64,000 nucleotides of DNA from Rhypophila decipiens (lineage: Eukaryota > Ascomycota > Sordariomycetes > Sordariales > Naviculisporaceae). The translations under genes were made by a program, and so were the position numbers. The stretch is from positions 1 through 64,000 of the forward strand of contig MU858250.1 of the NCBI GenBank assembly GCA_033297075.1, given 5' to 3'. The notes beneath the pieces were generated by a model. The model did no database searches, was not told the origin of the DNA, and worked only from the letters and a program-made list of their open reading frames with translations. Positions 34,546 through 45,054 of the stretch are shown piece by piece (the first letter of the stretch is position 1; every line of letters begins with the position of its first letter).

Positions 34546-35403
34546 TTATAGATATTTGACAACCATCTCTGAAGGTTCCGACACAACCGCACCATGTCCC
34601 AGATCCGACACACCCGGTCCTTCGTGGGGCGCATTAGCAGTAACAGGATACTCGTATATCATCCTAGTTACTTCATCCCCCCCATCAACTTGCCCCGTTG
34701 TGACAAAGATTTCCTTATACCCAGTCGGTGTATATCCCATTCGCACAAACGATCGCTTCCCAGCTTCGGTTGCCGTAAGTGCTATTACACATTATCAGTC
34801 CCATGACTACGGTACATCGGGGTATGGGAAAGGTAAATCACCCGATAAGCCACAAACCTTCCACTTCCTCCCTTCCGTTGTACTCGTAATTCTCGCTCGT
34901 TCTAGCGCCTCCTCAACAGCAAGTTCCGCAAACCCTTTTCGCTCACTGCGGCTGCCCCCGGAGGTCGTCTTGGATGCAGATGGCGTTACAGACTTGAACT
35001 TTTCAACGTGAAAGACGTGCAATCCAACCTCAACCTCTTCCCCACCATCATCATGTTCTTGTACATCGAAAGTAGCAGGGGGCCTGGATGTTGATGGAAA
35101 CATCGTTCCAGCTTCAATGGTAATCTCCTTGACCTTCCCAACAAGCAAATTCTCCCAGTGTGGTCGGAGCAAAGGAAGTACGATGATAATTCCCACTGGC
35201 GTGACATTGTTATCCGCTGCCCTACTTGCGTCGTCTTTGAGAGGATAGAACGAGATCGAGAAATCTGGCGCGGCCTGTGCCCAGCTCTGCAAGCGATCAA
35301 AGGTCAAGGGCGCCGGGTACATCTCCTGATCTGAGGCGTAAACATCGTGAAGTTGAGCGTCGCTGATGGGGCGGGTTATGAAGCTTTGGTTGGCTGTCGG
35401 CAT
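34546..35403 (-). CDS. GNAT-like N-acetyltransferase-family protein
   Basis: Two exons (35403-34842 and 34781-34546) join in frame to 265 residues. The N-terminus has the fungal GNAT-type opening (RPISDAQLHDVYASDQEM). The middle holds beta strands (VTPVGIIIVLPLL). Near the C-terminus WKVCGLSALTATEAGKRSFVRMGYT crosses the splice and matches the end of the GNAT fold, where a helix is followed by 'GY' (this segment is described, not a contiguous motif claim). An acetyl-CoA loop of Q/R-x-x-G-x-G/A form is not obvious, so catalytic activity is uncertain. Cytosolic by composition. The adjacent nitrilase-type gene is on the same strand about 340 bases upstream; no functional link is proven. Confidence 0.65.
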
Positions 35404-35582
35404 TTTGTAACCTAATGTTTGACTTTACGATATGGTGTGGAAACAGCCGAATAAAATAGTACCTAGGTATCTGCTGATTTTGATGAGCTTGGCAATTCGT
35501 GTAATGATCGTGAGAATGAAGTTGAGATAAGCACTGCGCTAAGAGATAGCTCATTCTGTAAGCGGGGAACAACCCTGTAGCA

Positions 35583-35596
35583 CCTAACCCTAACCC
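35583..35596. repeat. Short interstitial telomere-like repeat
   Basis: CCTAACCCTAACCC, two units of the common TTAGGG telomere repeat, lies in the gap between the GNAT-like and nitrilase genes. Confidence 0.5.
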
Positions 35597-35738
35597 GCTC
35601 CCCATTCTTTGAGGTCATCTTTGTAAGTACAAGTTAGATGTGAGACATCTAGACATCTATGGATGGTAGCCTTCACGATGTCTTTGTCACATGCTAATCT
35701 ACATGACCTCTTATCCAGATAAACACAAACACCCCACC

Positions 35739-36776
35739 TTACTCAGCAAAACCAGTACCGTATCTCTCTCCCTCGCCCTGACCTTCCTCAACCCCTCCAG
35801 CATCATTCCTCATATCCAGCCTAAGCTTATAACACTCCTCCGCGACATGCAAGACCCCCAAATCAACATCAACGATCCTCGTGCCTACCTCGTCAATTCC
35901 CAGCTTGCTCCCCGGCAGTTGGCCCAAAAGCGGCAGCGCAACTTGGCTTTCCCCCATTGCATTGACCAAAACCATCGCGGCCGTATTCTCAAAGGCACGC
36001 GCAACAATGACACTGTTTAGAAAAGTCGCCTCTGACAATGGGTTGATGTTTTGCACGGCGGGATGCTCGAGATCCGCATATGCCTGCGAGATGTGCCAGT
36101 ACGACGGGATGATGACCAAAATGGCCCCTTGGGATACGAGCGAGCGCGTGGCAAGTGGGAAAGCGAGATCCCAGCAGATTAGCATGCCGATGCGAATCTT
36201 GATCATTTCGGGGCCGGCACCATCGGACGACGAAATTCGGACGGACACGTCAAATGCCGTGTGAGGTGAGGGACCGGTCGCGGCGGTGAGGATTCCCCGC
36301 TCGGGGTGCCATAGGTTTCGTTTCTGGTAGGAATGGATTATCTGGCCTGTGGAGGCATCGATGAAGTGGGCTATGTTGTGGAGTTCGGTAACCGGCGAAG
36401 AGGAGCCAGAAATAGGAACGGGCGTGATGATGGTCCCCGGGACGATGTGGATATTGAGATCTCGAGCGAGGTCTTGGTATTTCTCGAGATAGCCCGCTGC
36501 AGCGGACTCGGTGCAGGAGGCAATGAACCCGGGCTCGGCAGGGAACCAACCGGTCAGGTGGTACTCCGGTAACACAGCTATGTGCGCTCCCTGGGATGCG
36601 GCATTCCGTATCTCGGCAGATGCATATTGGAAATTCTCTTCTGGAGAAAGGGCCTAGGAGATGTGTCAGCTGTCCGGGTTCCCAGGAAGGGGATGGGCCA
36701 TGAAATAATCGAAGGGGCTAATATGAGTAACCTTGGGCTGGAACTGAATCAGGGCAATCTTGATGACGGGAGACAT
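35739..36776 (-). CDS. Nitrilase-superfamily carbon-nitrogen hydrolase
   Basis: Two exons (36776-36732 and 36653-35739) join in frame to 319 residues. The Glu-Lys-Cys triad is visible: E45 in VLPEYHLTG, K126 in YQKRNLWHPERG, and C175 in LICWDLAFP. The N-terminus starts with the usual strand (IKIALIQFQP). These enzymes hydrolyse nitriles or amides through a Cys thioester. The sequence does not show which branch it belongs to, though the amidase-like 'CWDLAFP' context suits an amide hydrolase. No signal peptide, so probably cytosolic. The first intron begins GTTACT, a slightly weak donor, but both the frame and the conserved strand require it. Confidence 0.85.
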
Positions 36777-37166
36777 GTTGATGGACTGTAATTTAGGATT
36801 GAAGGAGAATTGTGTGCAACTAAACGCAAAGCTAACGCGCTGTGGTCCAGGTGAAGGTTGATGGAAATAGGTTCGGGAATGATGTCATTCATATATACAC
36901 GGACCGGCTTGAGCCGGCAATAATGATGGAGAAAGTACCTCAGCCGCAGCGCTAGCAAGCGGAGCCTACAGGCTCAGGTGCTGATACTAGCTGCAGTTTA
37001 AGGGCAGCAGCTAGGCGTTTTGTGCTTCAAGAAAGCCTATGATATGAAGGCAAGTGAATGAGTTTGGTTTGTCGAGGCTCTGCCAAGATATAGACATTGT
37101 GGGGAAAAGCCCCCGCTCCTGGGTCATGAGCTTCCTTGCTCATTTCTCCATCCTCGGCCCGATGAT
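36777..37166. other. Intergenic
   Basis: 5' flank of the nitrilase-type gene and of the NLR relic. Nothing recognised. Confidence 0.4.
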
Positions 37167-40100
37167 TTGTCGATAAGCCCGTCCGGGCAAATGACAAACG
37201 CTACCTCGTTCGGATTGATCACGGGCTCGGACGGCAGTACAACAACCGCGATTGCAATTGTCGGCGTTGCTACCATGCTCATCGAAACCGCGAAGGGCCT
37301 GTCTGATGGGAAAGGCGAGCTTCTATCAGAGCAACAGTCAGCTGAACGGGATATCGACATATTCAAGATCTTGGTCACAGGGCTGCTACCAACAAGTTCG
37401 ACATCTGGAAATGTTGTGCAAGACCCAGTAGCCGTTGTGGCTGCGGAATGCAACGACATCAGTCCTCGGTTCGAAGATGCCCACTCGGCGAGAGAGGTTC
37501 AGGGGGTTATCGATCCACTGGAGCCTGATCTCATCGACCAGCGACATATCAAGGTATCAAATGCTTCCTGAATGACCTATGAATGGATCGTCCCAGGGGC
37601 TCTTTGGTTGGTATGCCTCACTCACTGCCAAGCCAGGGGTGACCGTATGTTAGTTGATAGCCCCATGATCTGCGGATGGGAAATTGTCTTCATCCCAAGT
37701 GCAGCCATGACAATTCAGGGCCTCAGTACAGTATCTGTTGTCCACTCAAAAGACAGTCATGAAGGTTAATATGGTCCGAGATGGCTCAGAAGAGGGCAAT
37801 TGACAGGTATAAATGAATGGCCCGACACTTCTGGTTTTGCATAAGAGCATCAAGGACTTTCTCCTCAACTCTAAACCACAAGGGTCACCAGATCTGCGAC
37901 TCAACATAATCAACCATGTATTCCGATCCCGACAAGATAGATCGCATCTTGGATATGCTCCTCCCATCCGAGGCCTGCCAGGACCGATACGTACTGTTTG
38001 AAATACCCGATCCCCCTGCCGTCACCCTCAACTGGGTGTTTGACGACCGTCCTGACACACCCGATTCCGCTGAATCCTATCTCGATACCACAGACGAACC
38101 GGATGTCAAACCCGACGACGACAACGACGACGACAACGACGACGACGACGACAATGCCGCTCCTCATGCTTCCCCTGATACCGGTCTAGATATTGCTGTC
38201 GATGCTGCACTTGATCACCATGTCAGCCTCGATGCCGAAGTCACCGTCAATGGCGATGCGACCGGCGATAACGGTCTTGATATTGACGCCGGCCCCGGTC
38301 CTGATGTCGATCCGCGTGACGATGAACATGGCGCCGACGAGGTCCATAGCGATGGCGAGCATATTAACGACGAAGACTTCATCGCCGACAACCCAATCGA
38401 CAACCATGGCTATGGATCGACGAGTAGGCCAGAGTATGCACTGGGCCTGGCACTCAGGGACTGGCTCGCCGAGGGCGATGGTATCTTTCACATCACCGGC
38501 AAGCCAGGGTCGGGCAAGACTATACTTTTAAACTACATTTACACCCGTCAAGGAACTTCTTCAAGGTTTGCGTGACTGGGCTGGGCCTGGGAATAAGCTT
38601 GGGGAAGTGTGCTTCTTCTTCGGGCTAGGGGTTGGCGGCCACCGGTGCGGGTGCCATTGCCTGCGTAGGAGACTGCTGCACGACATGCTCTTCAAGATGC
38701 CTGATGAGATACCTCGTGTGTTCCCCGCCCTTTGGCGGCGCTTGGATGCGGGTTTGGCCACAGATTACACCCCGACCGATCAGGATATCCGAGTAGCATT
38801 GGACCACCTGATCCGAAACGCTCATGCTGCTCGATACCGTTTTTGCTTTTTCATCGATGCCCTCGATCAGGTGGAGGACGACGCTGGCGTGGTCCTCTAT
38901 GACCTTGCGGAGCTTTTGCCCATGTGGGTCAATGAGTCGCGAGGCGCGGTTAAGATGTGTGTTTCAAGCAGAGAGCTTCCCGTCTTTATGGATCAGCTAT
39001 ACCCGGCGCGCAGAATTCGGCTCCAGGACTTTACCGAGCCTGATATGTGGTCTTTGGTCCGTCAGACTCTTCAAACAGATCCCCAATTTGGCCTGTTGGT
39101 GAGCGCAGATCCAGAAGATTGCCAGTACCTCATTTCTAGCCTGGTAGACCGCTCTGAAGGTGTTTTCCTCTGGCTGGGGCTGGTTCTTCCCAAGATCACA
39201 AGGGCTCTTCGGGCCAGCAGCAGGGCGGCTGCCCATGTGCGACTACACGCCCCTCTTGTCCCTTGCGCACCGACCGACCCTTGAAAAGATATGGCGTATC
39301 CTTGAGACCATACCAAATGAGCTTCAAGACATGTTTTCATCTATGCATGCGTCTATTCGAGAGGAACACAGACAAGAGGCATATTCTGCAGGCTCGCTTC
39401 TTCGTCTCGAGACCCGGGTGGGCAAGATGTTCACGCTCAGTCTCCTCGGCTACTCGCTCCTAGCTGAAATCCTCGAATCCGACGATCCGGAATACGCCAT
39501 CAACTACCAGCCAAAGTTTGGTAGCGAGCAGGATCTGACGCAACGGTTGGAGGATGCTTCTAGGAGACTTCGTGTCACCTGTTGTGGCTTGCTCGAGCTA
39601 CGTCCCTACTATGCATTCAAGGATATCTTTGCTCATCTTTCGCAAGGAATTCCCGCGATCAGGCAACATATTAAGTACACCCATCACACAGTACCAGAAA
39701 TCCTTCACGAAATAATCGACAATTCAGGCAAGAACAATATGCCCTGCCTCCAAGATGTAAACATCATTCGTCTGGCCATCAACAAGCTCATTCTTCGCGT
39801 CAAGTGCATTCCGTTTCCGAACATACCGTCCATGGTCTCACAGCCCAATAGAAGCAACAGAACTCTCGGCGTTGATGTCTTGGACGAAATCTGGAGCGAG
39901 ATGCTGAAGTTCATGGATGGACTAGTTCTAGTTGACGAGATTTCGGTGGTCTTGCTAGCGATCAGTCAACTTCTACCAGAGACCCAGCACGAGGACTTCT
40001 TCAACATGCTCGACCACCTAGACGAAGCACTCCGTGTAAAGCAGCCATAGATTGTTACAATCCATAAAACAACTGAAAGTCGAAAGATGACCTCACTGGA

Positions 40101-40926
40101 TATTGACTGGGTCCGACTCTTTGCAGTCGACCGGCAGCATAACGGTGGAGTGCTTTTTGGGCGATTTCCCGTAGTCTCTTTGCTGCACCTGGCAGCTGCG
40201 TATGGTCGATCGGCATACGTGTGGTGGAGGATCGACCAGCGTCCTGGTTGGTTGGACCACGCCCCCAACAGAAGTGAATTCCTCAGGACGATCCCCCAAA
40301 GCTGGCGGACAGCCCCTCGCACGGGTAGGGAAGCCCCGGGCTTGGCTGTCCTGGAGGGACTGTTTGACCCGGGACTCAGTGTGTGGGAAACCGCGACATT
40401 TTGGTTGGACTACTATGCCGTAGATTCCTGTGGGCTTTACAATATCTACTCACTCTGGTCTACAGTGATAGTGACACTTCTGCACAAGCGTGAACCCTTT
40501 GAAGATGAGGTTGACGCAGTGGACCTCCATTGGGACATGTGTGAGAGATTCCTCAGAAGAGGAGCTGACCCTAGGGTCTATTTTGAGGGGGTCGACGAGC
40601 CAGCCGACGACTACATAAGCGGGGAAGGATTCATCTACTCGGACAACGAACGTTTCCTAACAACAAAAGACCCGTGTCTCGTAAATTTTACGTTCAGTGG
40701 ATATCAGTTTACCACCTTTCTCTCTAAGCGGCCTAGCCATAAATGTTGTCTAAGGGACTTTATCGAATTCATACGCCCCTGGAATTGTGCGTCGATACTG
40801 GAGATCATTGATGCATGGCCCGTGACTGATATAGCAGCCGAGGACATGAGCGATCAGGCCGAAGGGAATAAGGTGCAGAAGTGCGACATTGTGAAGTGGG
40901 TAGAGGGGCTAAGCCCCTGTAGCTAA
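37167..40926 (+). pseudogene. NACHT NLR gene, fragmented
   Basis: 37167-37571 encodes a fungal NLR N-terminal segment (AIAIVGVATMLIETAKGL). From about 37916 a linker follows (TLNWVFDDRPDTPDSA), then an Asp-rich microsatellite tract (about 38110-38160), then NACHT Walker A GKPGSGKT near 38510 and Walker B-like CFFIDALDQVEDD near 38850. The tail after NACHT runs to 40926. Frames change near 38550 (one extra base) and at 39269-39276, where a 4-bp tandem duplication (ACCG) shifts the frame. An in-frame TAG at 40048-40050 may lie in a 51-bp intron (GTAAAG to GAAAG) that keeps frame. NLRs of this type mediate non-self-triggered cell death; this copy appears dead. Its tail is homologous to the stand-alone protein at 30 kb. 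Confidence 0.7.
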
Positions 40927-41354
40927 GCTTTTTTGTTTATTTTGTTATTTTCATACTATGTTACTACTCTCTAGCACCGTCTCTACCTAAGGGGTGCGAA
41001 TATTATTAAGGTCTTCTCACCTTAATATATACTCCGTAAGTAGTTAATCAAGCAAGTTATCCTATACCTTTCCGACTTAACCTTACTATAGGAGCTTTAA
41101 CCAGACCTCCTAGCCTAGCTAGCTAGTTAATCACTATAAAACTTATTATATTAAGATTACTTGTCTTTATATAGTGCCCTTACCCGTCTTTAATACAAGG
41201 ACCTTAATACAAGTAAGGAAGTTATCCTATAACTAGTCGGAAAGAGGGATGTAAAATCGCATATACACACCTTTACCGATGTGTTAATATACATTTAACT
41301 AATCTCTTAAATACGTTAAAGGGACTAGGAATACGCATTAAAGAGAAGCTAATA
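40927..41354. other. AT-rich RIP-like relic
   Basis: TA-rich sequence with stops in all frames, similar in character to 24.6 kb. Probably an old mutated repeat. Confidence 0.45.
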
Positions 41355-41402
41355 ATGCCTAAGAAGCTAATTTATCTATGTCTATTTGGCCCAATCCTGT
41401 TA

Positions 41403-42550
41403 CTACTTGCCATCTTCCTTGCTGTTATTGCGCTGGCCAGTGCTTCCATGATGGACTCCGCTCCCTTGCTGACCACTACTAGGCTGAGGCCCACTTGTGT
41501 ACACCCGTTGTCCAAGGAAAGGGGTCGATGGGCTCAGATTCCCCGTTTGCACAAGTGCAACACCGCCAGTAGGGGACTGAGGCTGATAGTTTGTACTATG
41601 GGGATATGCAGGATTGTTCGCTGGTCTCTGGTGACTGCTGACGGGTTCGACCTGGCTAGTATTTGTTATGGCGGGTCTGGAGAGAAATGTCGGCTGTTCC
41701 GTGCTCTGTGATTGCCGCCGAGCTGGGACACCCCCGGCAGGCCACATCAATTGATCATTTCTAGCCGGAGGATAAGGTAGAGTGTTGGACGGTCCTTGAT
41801 AATCACTCCCGGCCGTATACATGTCTGATCCAAGAAAAGAGCCTGATGTCCCCGTTCCGGTCTGTCCTATTAGGACACCGCTCGAAGGGGCCTAAGACGG
41901 GTAGTGTGTATGTGGGTAATTCAAAGCTGTGTTTGGTAGCTGCTGGAAGTCACTGGGCGCGACAGGTCCCCAATCACTCGGTTTATTTCTGTTGAGATAT
42001 TTGCCGGTGGTCCAATCGCGAGGTTCGCTGCTGTCGGAAGCCTCCCTCCTAGCCGCAAAGGCTTTGGTTCCTGGAATGTACAGTGCCTTCCAGCTCTCGT
42101 ATTTGATGCTCATATCCTCTGCTGTGCGGCAAGAGTCCGAGTCCAACGCCTGGCGGAGCTTCTCCATTACCGCTGTTTCCCAACTTTTATCAACATCCTT
42201 CATGTTCTCTGACCAGCCGTTATTCTTAAGTAAATCTTTTTGGCGAAGGGCTTCGATCGTCTGCTTGGCCCTCTTTTCATATTTCTTCTGCATCTCTTTT
42301 TTATCTTTCTTGTCCTTGAAAGACGCAAGCGGCGGGTTCTCTGGCACAGATGTTCCTTGCCCTTGTGCAGACTCTCCTCCCCCCTGCCGAGGTTCGGTTC
42401 TATCTTCCTGGGGTTAATTCATCGTAGTGTCGAGCCGGATGCACACCGAAGGAGACTATCGTAAAGAATGCGTTCGTTCTGTAGGCTATGGCTGGCTGGA
42501 GAGCCTGCTAGGGTTTCTGGTTTTGGTGATGCGATTTCGGCAGGTGTAGC
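41403..42550 (-). pseudogene. Unknown gene with low-complexity tail and internal TAG
   Basis: The frame opens from about 42407 after an acceptor (CCCCAG) and codes for a Lys-rich, helical region (KKDKKEMQKKYEKRAKQTIE) with WSENMKDVDKSWETAV and ESWKALYIPGTKAF. It meets TAG at 41892-41894 and then continues in the same frame, with no other stop, through a Pro/Gln/Ser/Thr-rich tail to TAA at 41403. An upstream exon candidate (about 42550-42475) ends in IASPKPETLAGSP and ILYDSLLR. The layout (short ordered part plus disordered tail) recalls the Gln-rich gene 2 kb away on the same strand. Function unknown. The single TAG suggests a recent nonsense mutation or an undetected intron. Confidence 0.45.
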
Positions 42551-43139
42551 TTGAACATTTGTTAGTTGCTGGAAAGGTATATGAGAACACTATGGGACTA
42601 TGGGTTGAGGCACGGACTATTCTCTCCACCCTCCTACAACATCTTTTCTGTACAAGCTCATGCTGTGCCTCTGGTGCATGCTATTTAGACTCACCTGCTT
42701 TGGGTCTTTTATTCACCTTGTGGTGTATCGCTGTTTGACTCAGTGTTGTGTGCCTCGGCGGAGAGGTTTTGTAATGAGATAGTTTCCTGAGGACGATATT
42801 GCTAAGTAAGGAGGGGAGGAACGAAGATAGTCCTAATTCAAATAGTAAAATAATCATGCTGAGAAGAGAGCGATGAGTCCTTTTCCCGGAAGGAAGAGGA
42901 CTCTGAGCCATCACTATCAAACCATTTTAAGCCACTACATTCTCTGAATCATTGCTTCATTAATTACTAAGAATGATATGCAAACCAAACAACATGACAT
43001 GGAAACAAACAAAAACGTGTCATGAGATGAAAAAGAAAAGTGGCTGTGAGTGTGTAATAAGACGTCCGGTTTGAAAGGCTATAGCACTTGGCCCCTATCT
43101 TTTGTTGTGTACATACGCAGCGTGTAAATACTTAATTAG
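42551..43139. other. Intergenic
   Basis: Nothing recognised. A minus-strand frame at 42681-42920 is unsupported. Confidence 0.35.
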
Positions 43140-43300
43140 GTAGAATAAAATGCTTTAACCAGCTGGAATAAATGCCTTGACTAGCTAGAATAAATGTATT
43201 AACTGGCTAGAATAAATGCCTTGACTGGGAAGAATAAATGCCTTGAGAAATTGAAATTGGACTGGTGCCTGTATATAAGAGTAGTAGTGCCTGAATACCA
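43140..43300 (+). mobile_element. VNTR-bearing miniature element, copy A (left end missing)
   Basis: About five 22-bp units resembling GAATAAATGCCTTGACTGGC, followed by the right terminal sequence (GACTGGTGCCTG, then GTAGTAGTGCCTGAATAC). Same order as copies at 52 and 58.7 kb. The left inverted repeat was not found, so this copy is truncated or eroded. Confidence 0.65.
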
Positions 43301-44211
43301 AGTGCCTTAATTGAAGCAGGCTGAACCGAAGTGTCACTCATCATTGATTGATTTCACCATGGATCACGGGAGGATGATACCTGACGGGGAGATGATGATT
43401 CATGTGCAGTGTTCTTAGATGGAAACGATGACTGTGGGAACAAACGCAACACCACAACCCCCACCACACTCTACCTATCACAACGACCTGCGCTACACCA
43501 CATAGGGACCAACAGTGGGATGTTGGTTGTTTTCCTTGCTTTGGCTATGCAGCGTGGGTGAGCCACTGCAGTCATGATGACATCGGTGCTGCACTGCTGG
43601 TCAACAGCAGTGTGCAGCACCGATGGCCTACTATATGTAGGCCAGTAGGTAGCAGGTCCATAGACACACTAGATTGAAGAATACACATGCACTACTAACG
43701 ATCAGATTCACCAGAGCCCAAGAGGACTCTGTTGATATTGATCACCAGTGCAACCAACAATGAAGTTGATATAGAAGAAAAGTGTCTATTGATCCTCCAA
43801 AGCCTAGTTCCAGTCGTCCAGTCCTCCAATCAATATCATCCAATACAAAAGGCCTACAACCCAACCAATTCCGTCTATAAATCATACCCCGAGGCCCAGA
43901 CCTGCGTGTCATTATTCATTCTTCCCATGATCCGTCATATCCTGTCCAAAACCGAAAGAAATCCACCAACGCCCCAATCCGAAACTCCAGTTGCCAGATC
44001 TAGCCTGATAGCAATACTACACTATACAAGAAAGAAAGTCTATTCTAGTACAGATTTGAAAGCCCCGTCAAAGAGAAAGAAGAGAACCCATCTCAGATAG
44101 ACAGAATAATTGGGAGTAATGTGGGCACGCCATTATTCTCCAAAGCCCCCGCCAGGAGTGACAGCCGACACATGGCATCATGGTGTGGGTATGCGAAAGC
44201 AAGGGGTAGCT
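43301..44211. other. Intergenic
   Basis: Contains two hairpins (separate entry). A plus-strand frame at 43732-44100 is open but has no protein-like features. Confidence 0.35.
43581..43643. repeat. Two consecutive long hairpins
   Basis: The arm at 43581-43599 (starts CATCGGTGCTGCACTGCTG) pairs with 43605-43625 apart from a 2-base bulge and has a 5-base loop. Immediately after, GGCCTAC (43625-43631) pairs with GTAGGCC (43637-43643). Confidence 0.65.
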
Positions 44212-45054
44212 CTATTTACTTTGGGTGCCCTTTCCTTTGTTTCTCGAGTGACCGGGACCCTGTGCTCGGGCCTGGTGCGAGGTGCCGCGGGCAGTGGGAC
44301 TATAGCCCAGTTGCTGCTCAGCAGACCAGATTGCGGGCGGGGGCTGCTGTTGGTAAGGTTGCTGTTGTTGGGTACATTGCTGCTGCTGAGGGTATTGATC
44401 TTGTTGCGAGTACTGCGGCTGCTGGGAGTACTGCGGTTGCTGGGAGTACTGTTCGTGGTATTGCGGTAAAAAGTGATTGTGGTATGACTGTGGATATTGC
44501 GGCTGCTGGGAGTGCCCTTGGTTGAAGTATTGTGGTTCAGGGTGATTCTGGTATGGCTGTGGATATTGCGGCTGCTGGGAGTAGAACTGTTGTTGAAAGA
44601 ATTGCGGCTGCTGGAGATGCTGTTGTGGCGGTTGGTTTTCTGACTGCGGGAAGGCGTTGTGCACCTTGGAGGAGGGCTGCTCTTGGTAGAGGTATTGTGT
44701 CTGCTGGACATGTTGTTGTGATTGCTGGTATTCCGGCTGCTTGGGGTTCTGCTGCAGCTGCTGAGATTGCTGCTGATACGTCGGTTGAGAGTAGCCCGAT
44801 TGTGGTTGTGTTTGATGCTGCTGAATGTCGTGTTGCAGCAGCTCTTCGACAAAGCCGTGACTTTGGAGCCAGCGACTCCACTCGCTCTTCATATCTTGGA
44901 GGGTAACCTGCGCTTGGAGTGCGTTCACAAGGTCCTTGTACAGGTCTTGTGTGGGCCCATTATTGGAAGTCAAGCCACAGCTCCCTGATTGTTTGTACCT
45001 CAGCCCCAGCAACTTGGAGAGATTTTGAATGCATTGATCTGTGAATCGCAGCAT
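44212..45054 (-). CDS. Gln/Pro/Tyr-rich prion-like protein
   Basis: A frame of 280 residues from the ATG at 45054. Residues 1-75 look folded (CIQNLSKLLGLRYKQ, then DMKSEWSRWLQSHGF). Residues about 80-245 are extremely rich in Gln with Pro, Tyr, Ser and His, with repeats of the QQPQY type. The basic tail (ARAQGPGHSRNKGKGTQSK) ends the protein. The composition fits a prion-like disordered domain able to phase-separate or form amyloid; such domains occur in fungal RNA-binding proteins and transcription cofactors. The same frame stays open for about 14 codons upstream (SGPSQEM), so a 5' exon may exist. No known folded domain recognised. Confidence 0.6.
   Translation of the reverse strand: MLRFTDQCIQNLSKLLGLRYKQSGSCGLTSNNGPTQDLYKDLVNALQAQVTLQDMKSEWSRWLQSHGFVEELLQHDIQQHQTQPQSGYSQPTYQQQSQQLQQNPKQPEYQQSQQHVQQTQYLYQEQPSSKVHNAFPQSENQPPQQHLQQPQFFQQQFYSQQPQYPQPYQNHPEPQYFNQGHSQQPQYPQSYHNHFLPQYHEQYSQQPQYSQQPQYSQQDQYPQQQQCTQQQQPYQQQPPPAIWSAEQQLGYSPTARGTSHQARAQGPGHSRNKGKGTQSK

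Noticed and set aside
34421..35011. 196-codon plus-strand frame
   Set aside because: Antisense to the spliced GNAT-like gene, which has better motif and splice support.
44110..44906. Plus-strand Leu- and Ala-rich frames
   Set aside because: Shadows of the CAR repeats that encode the Gln-rich protein on the minus strand.
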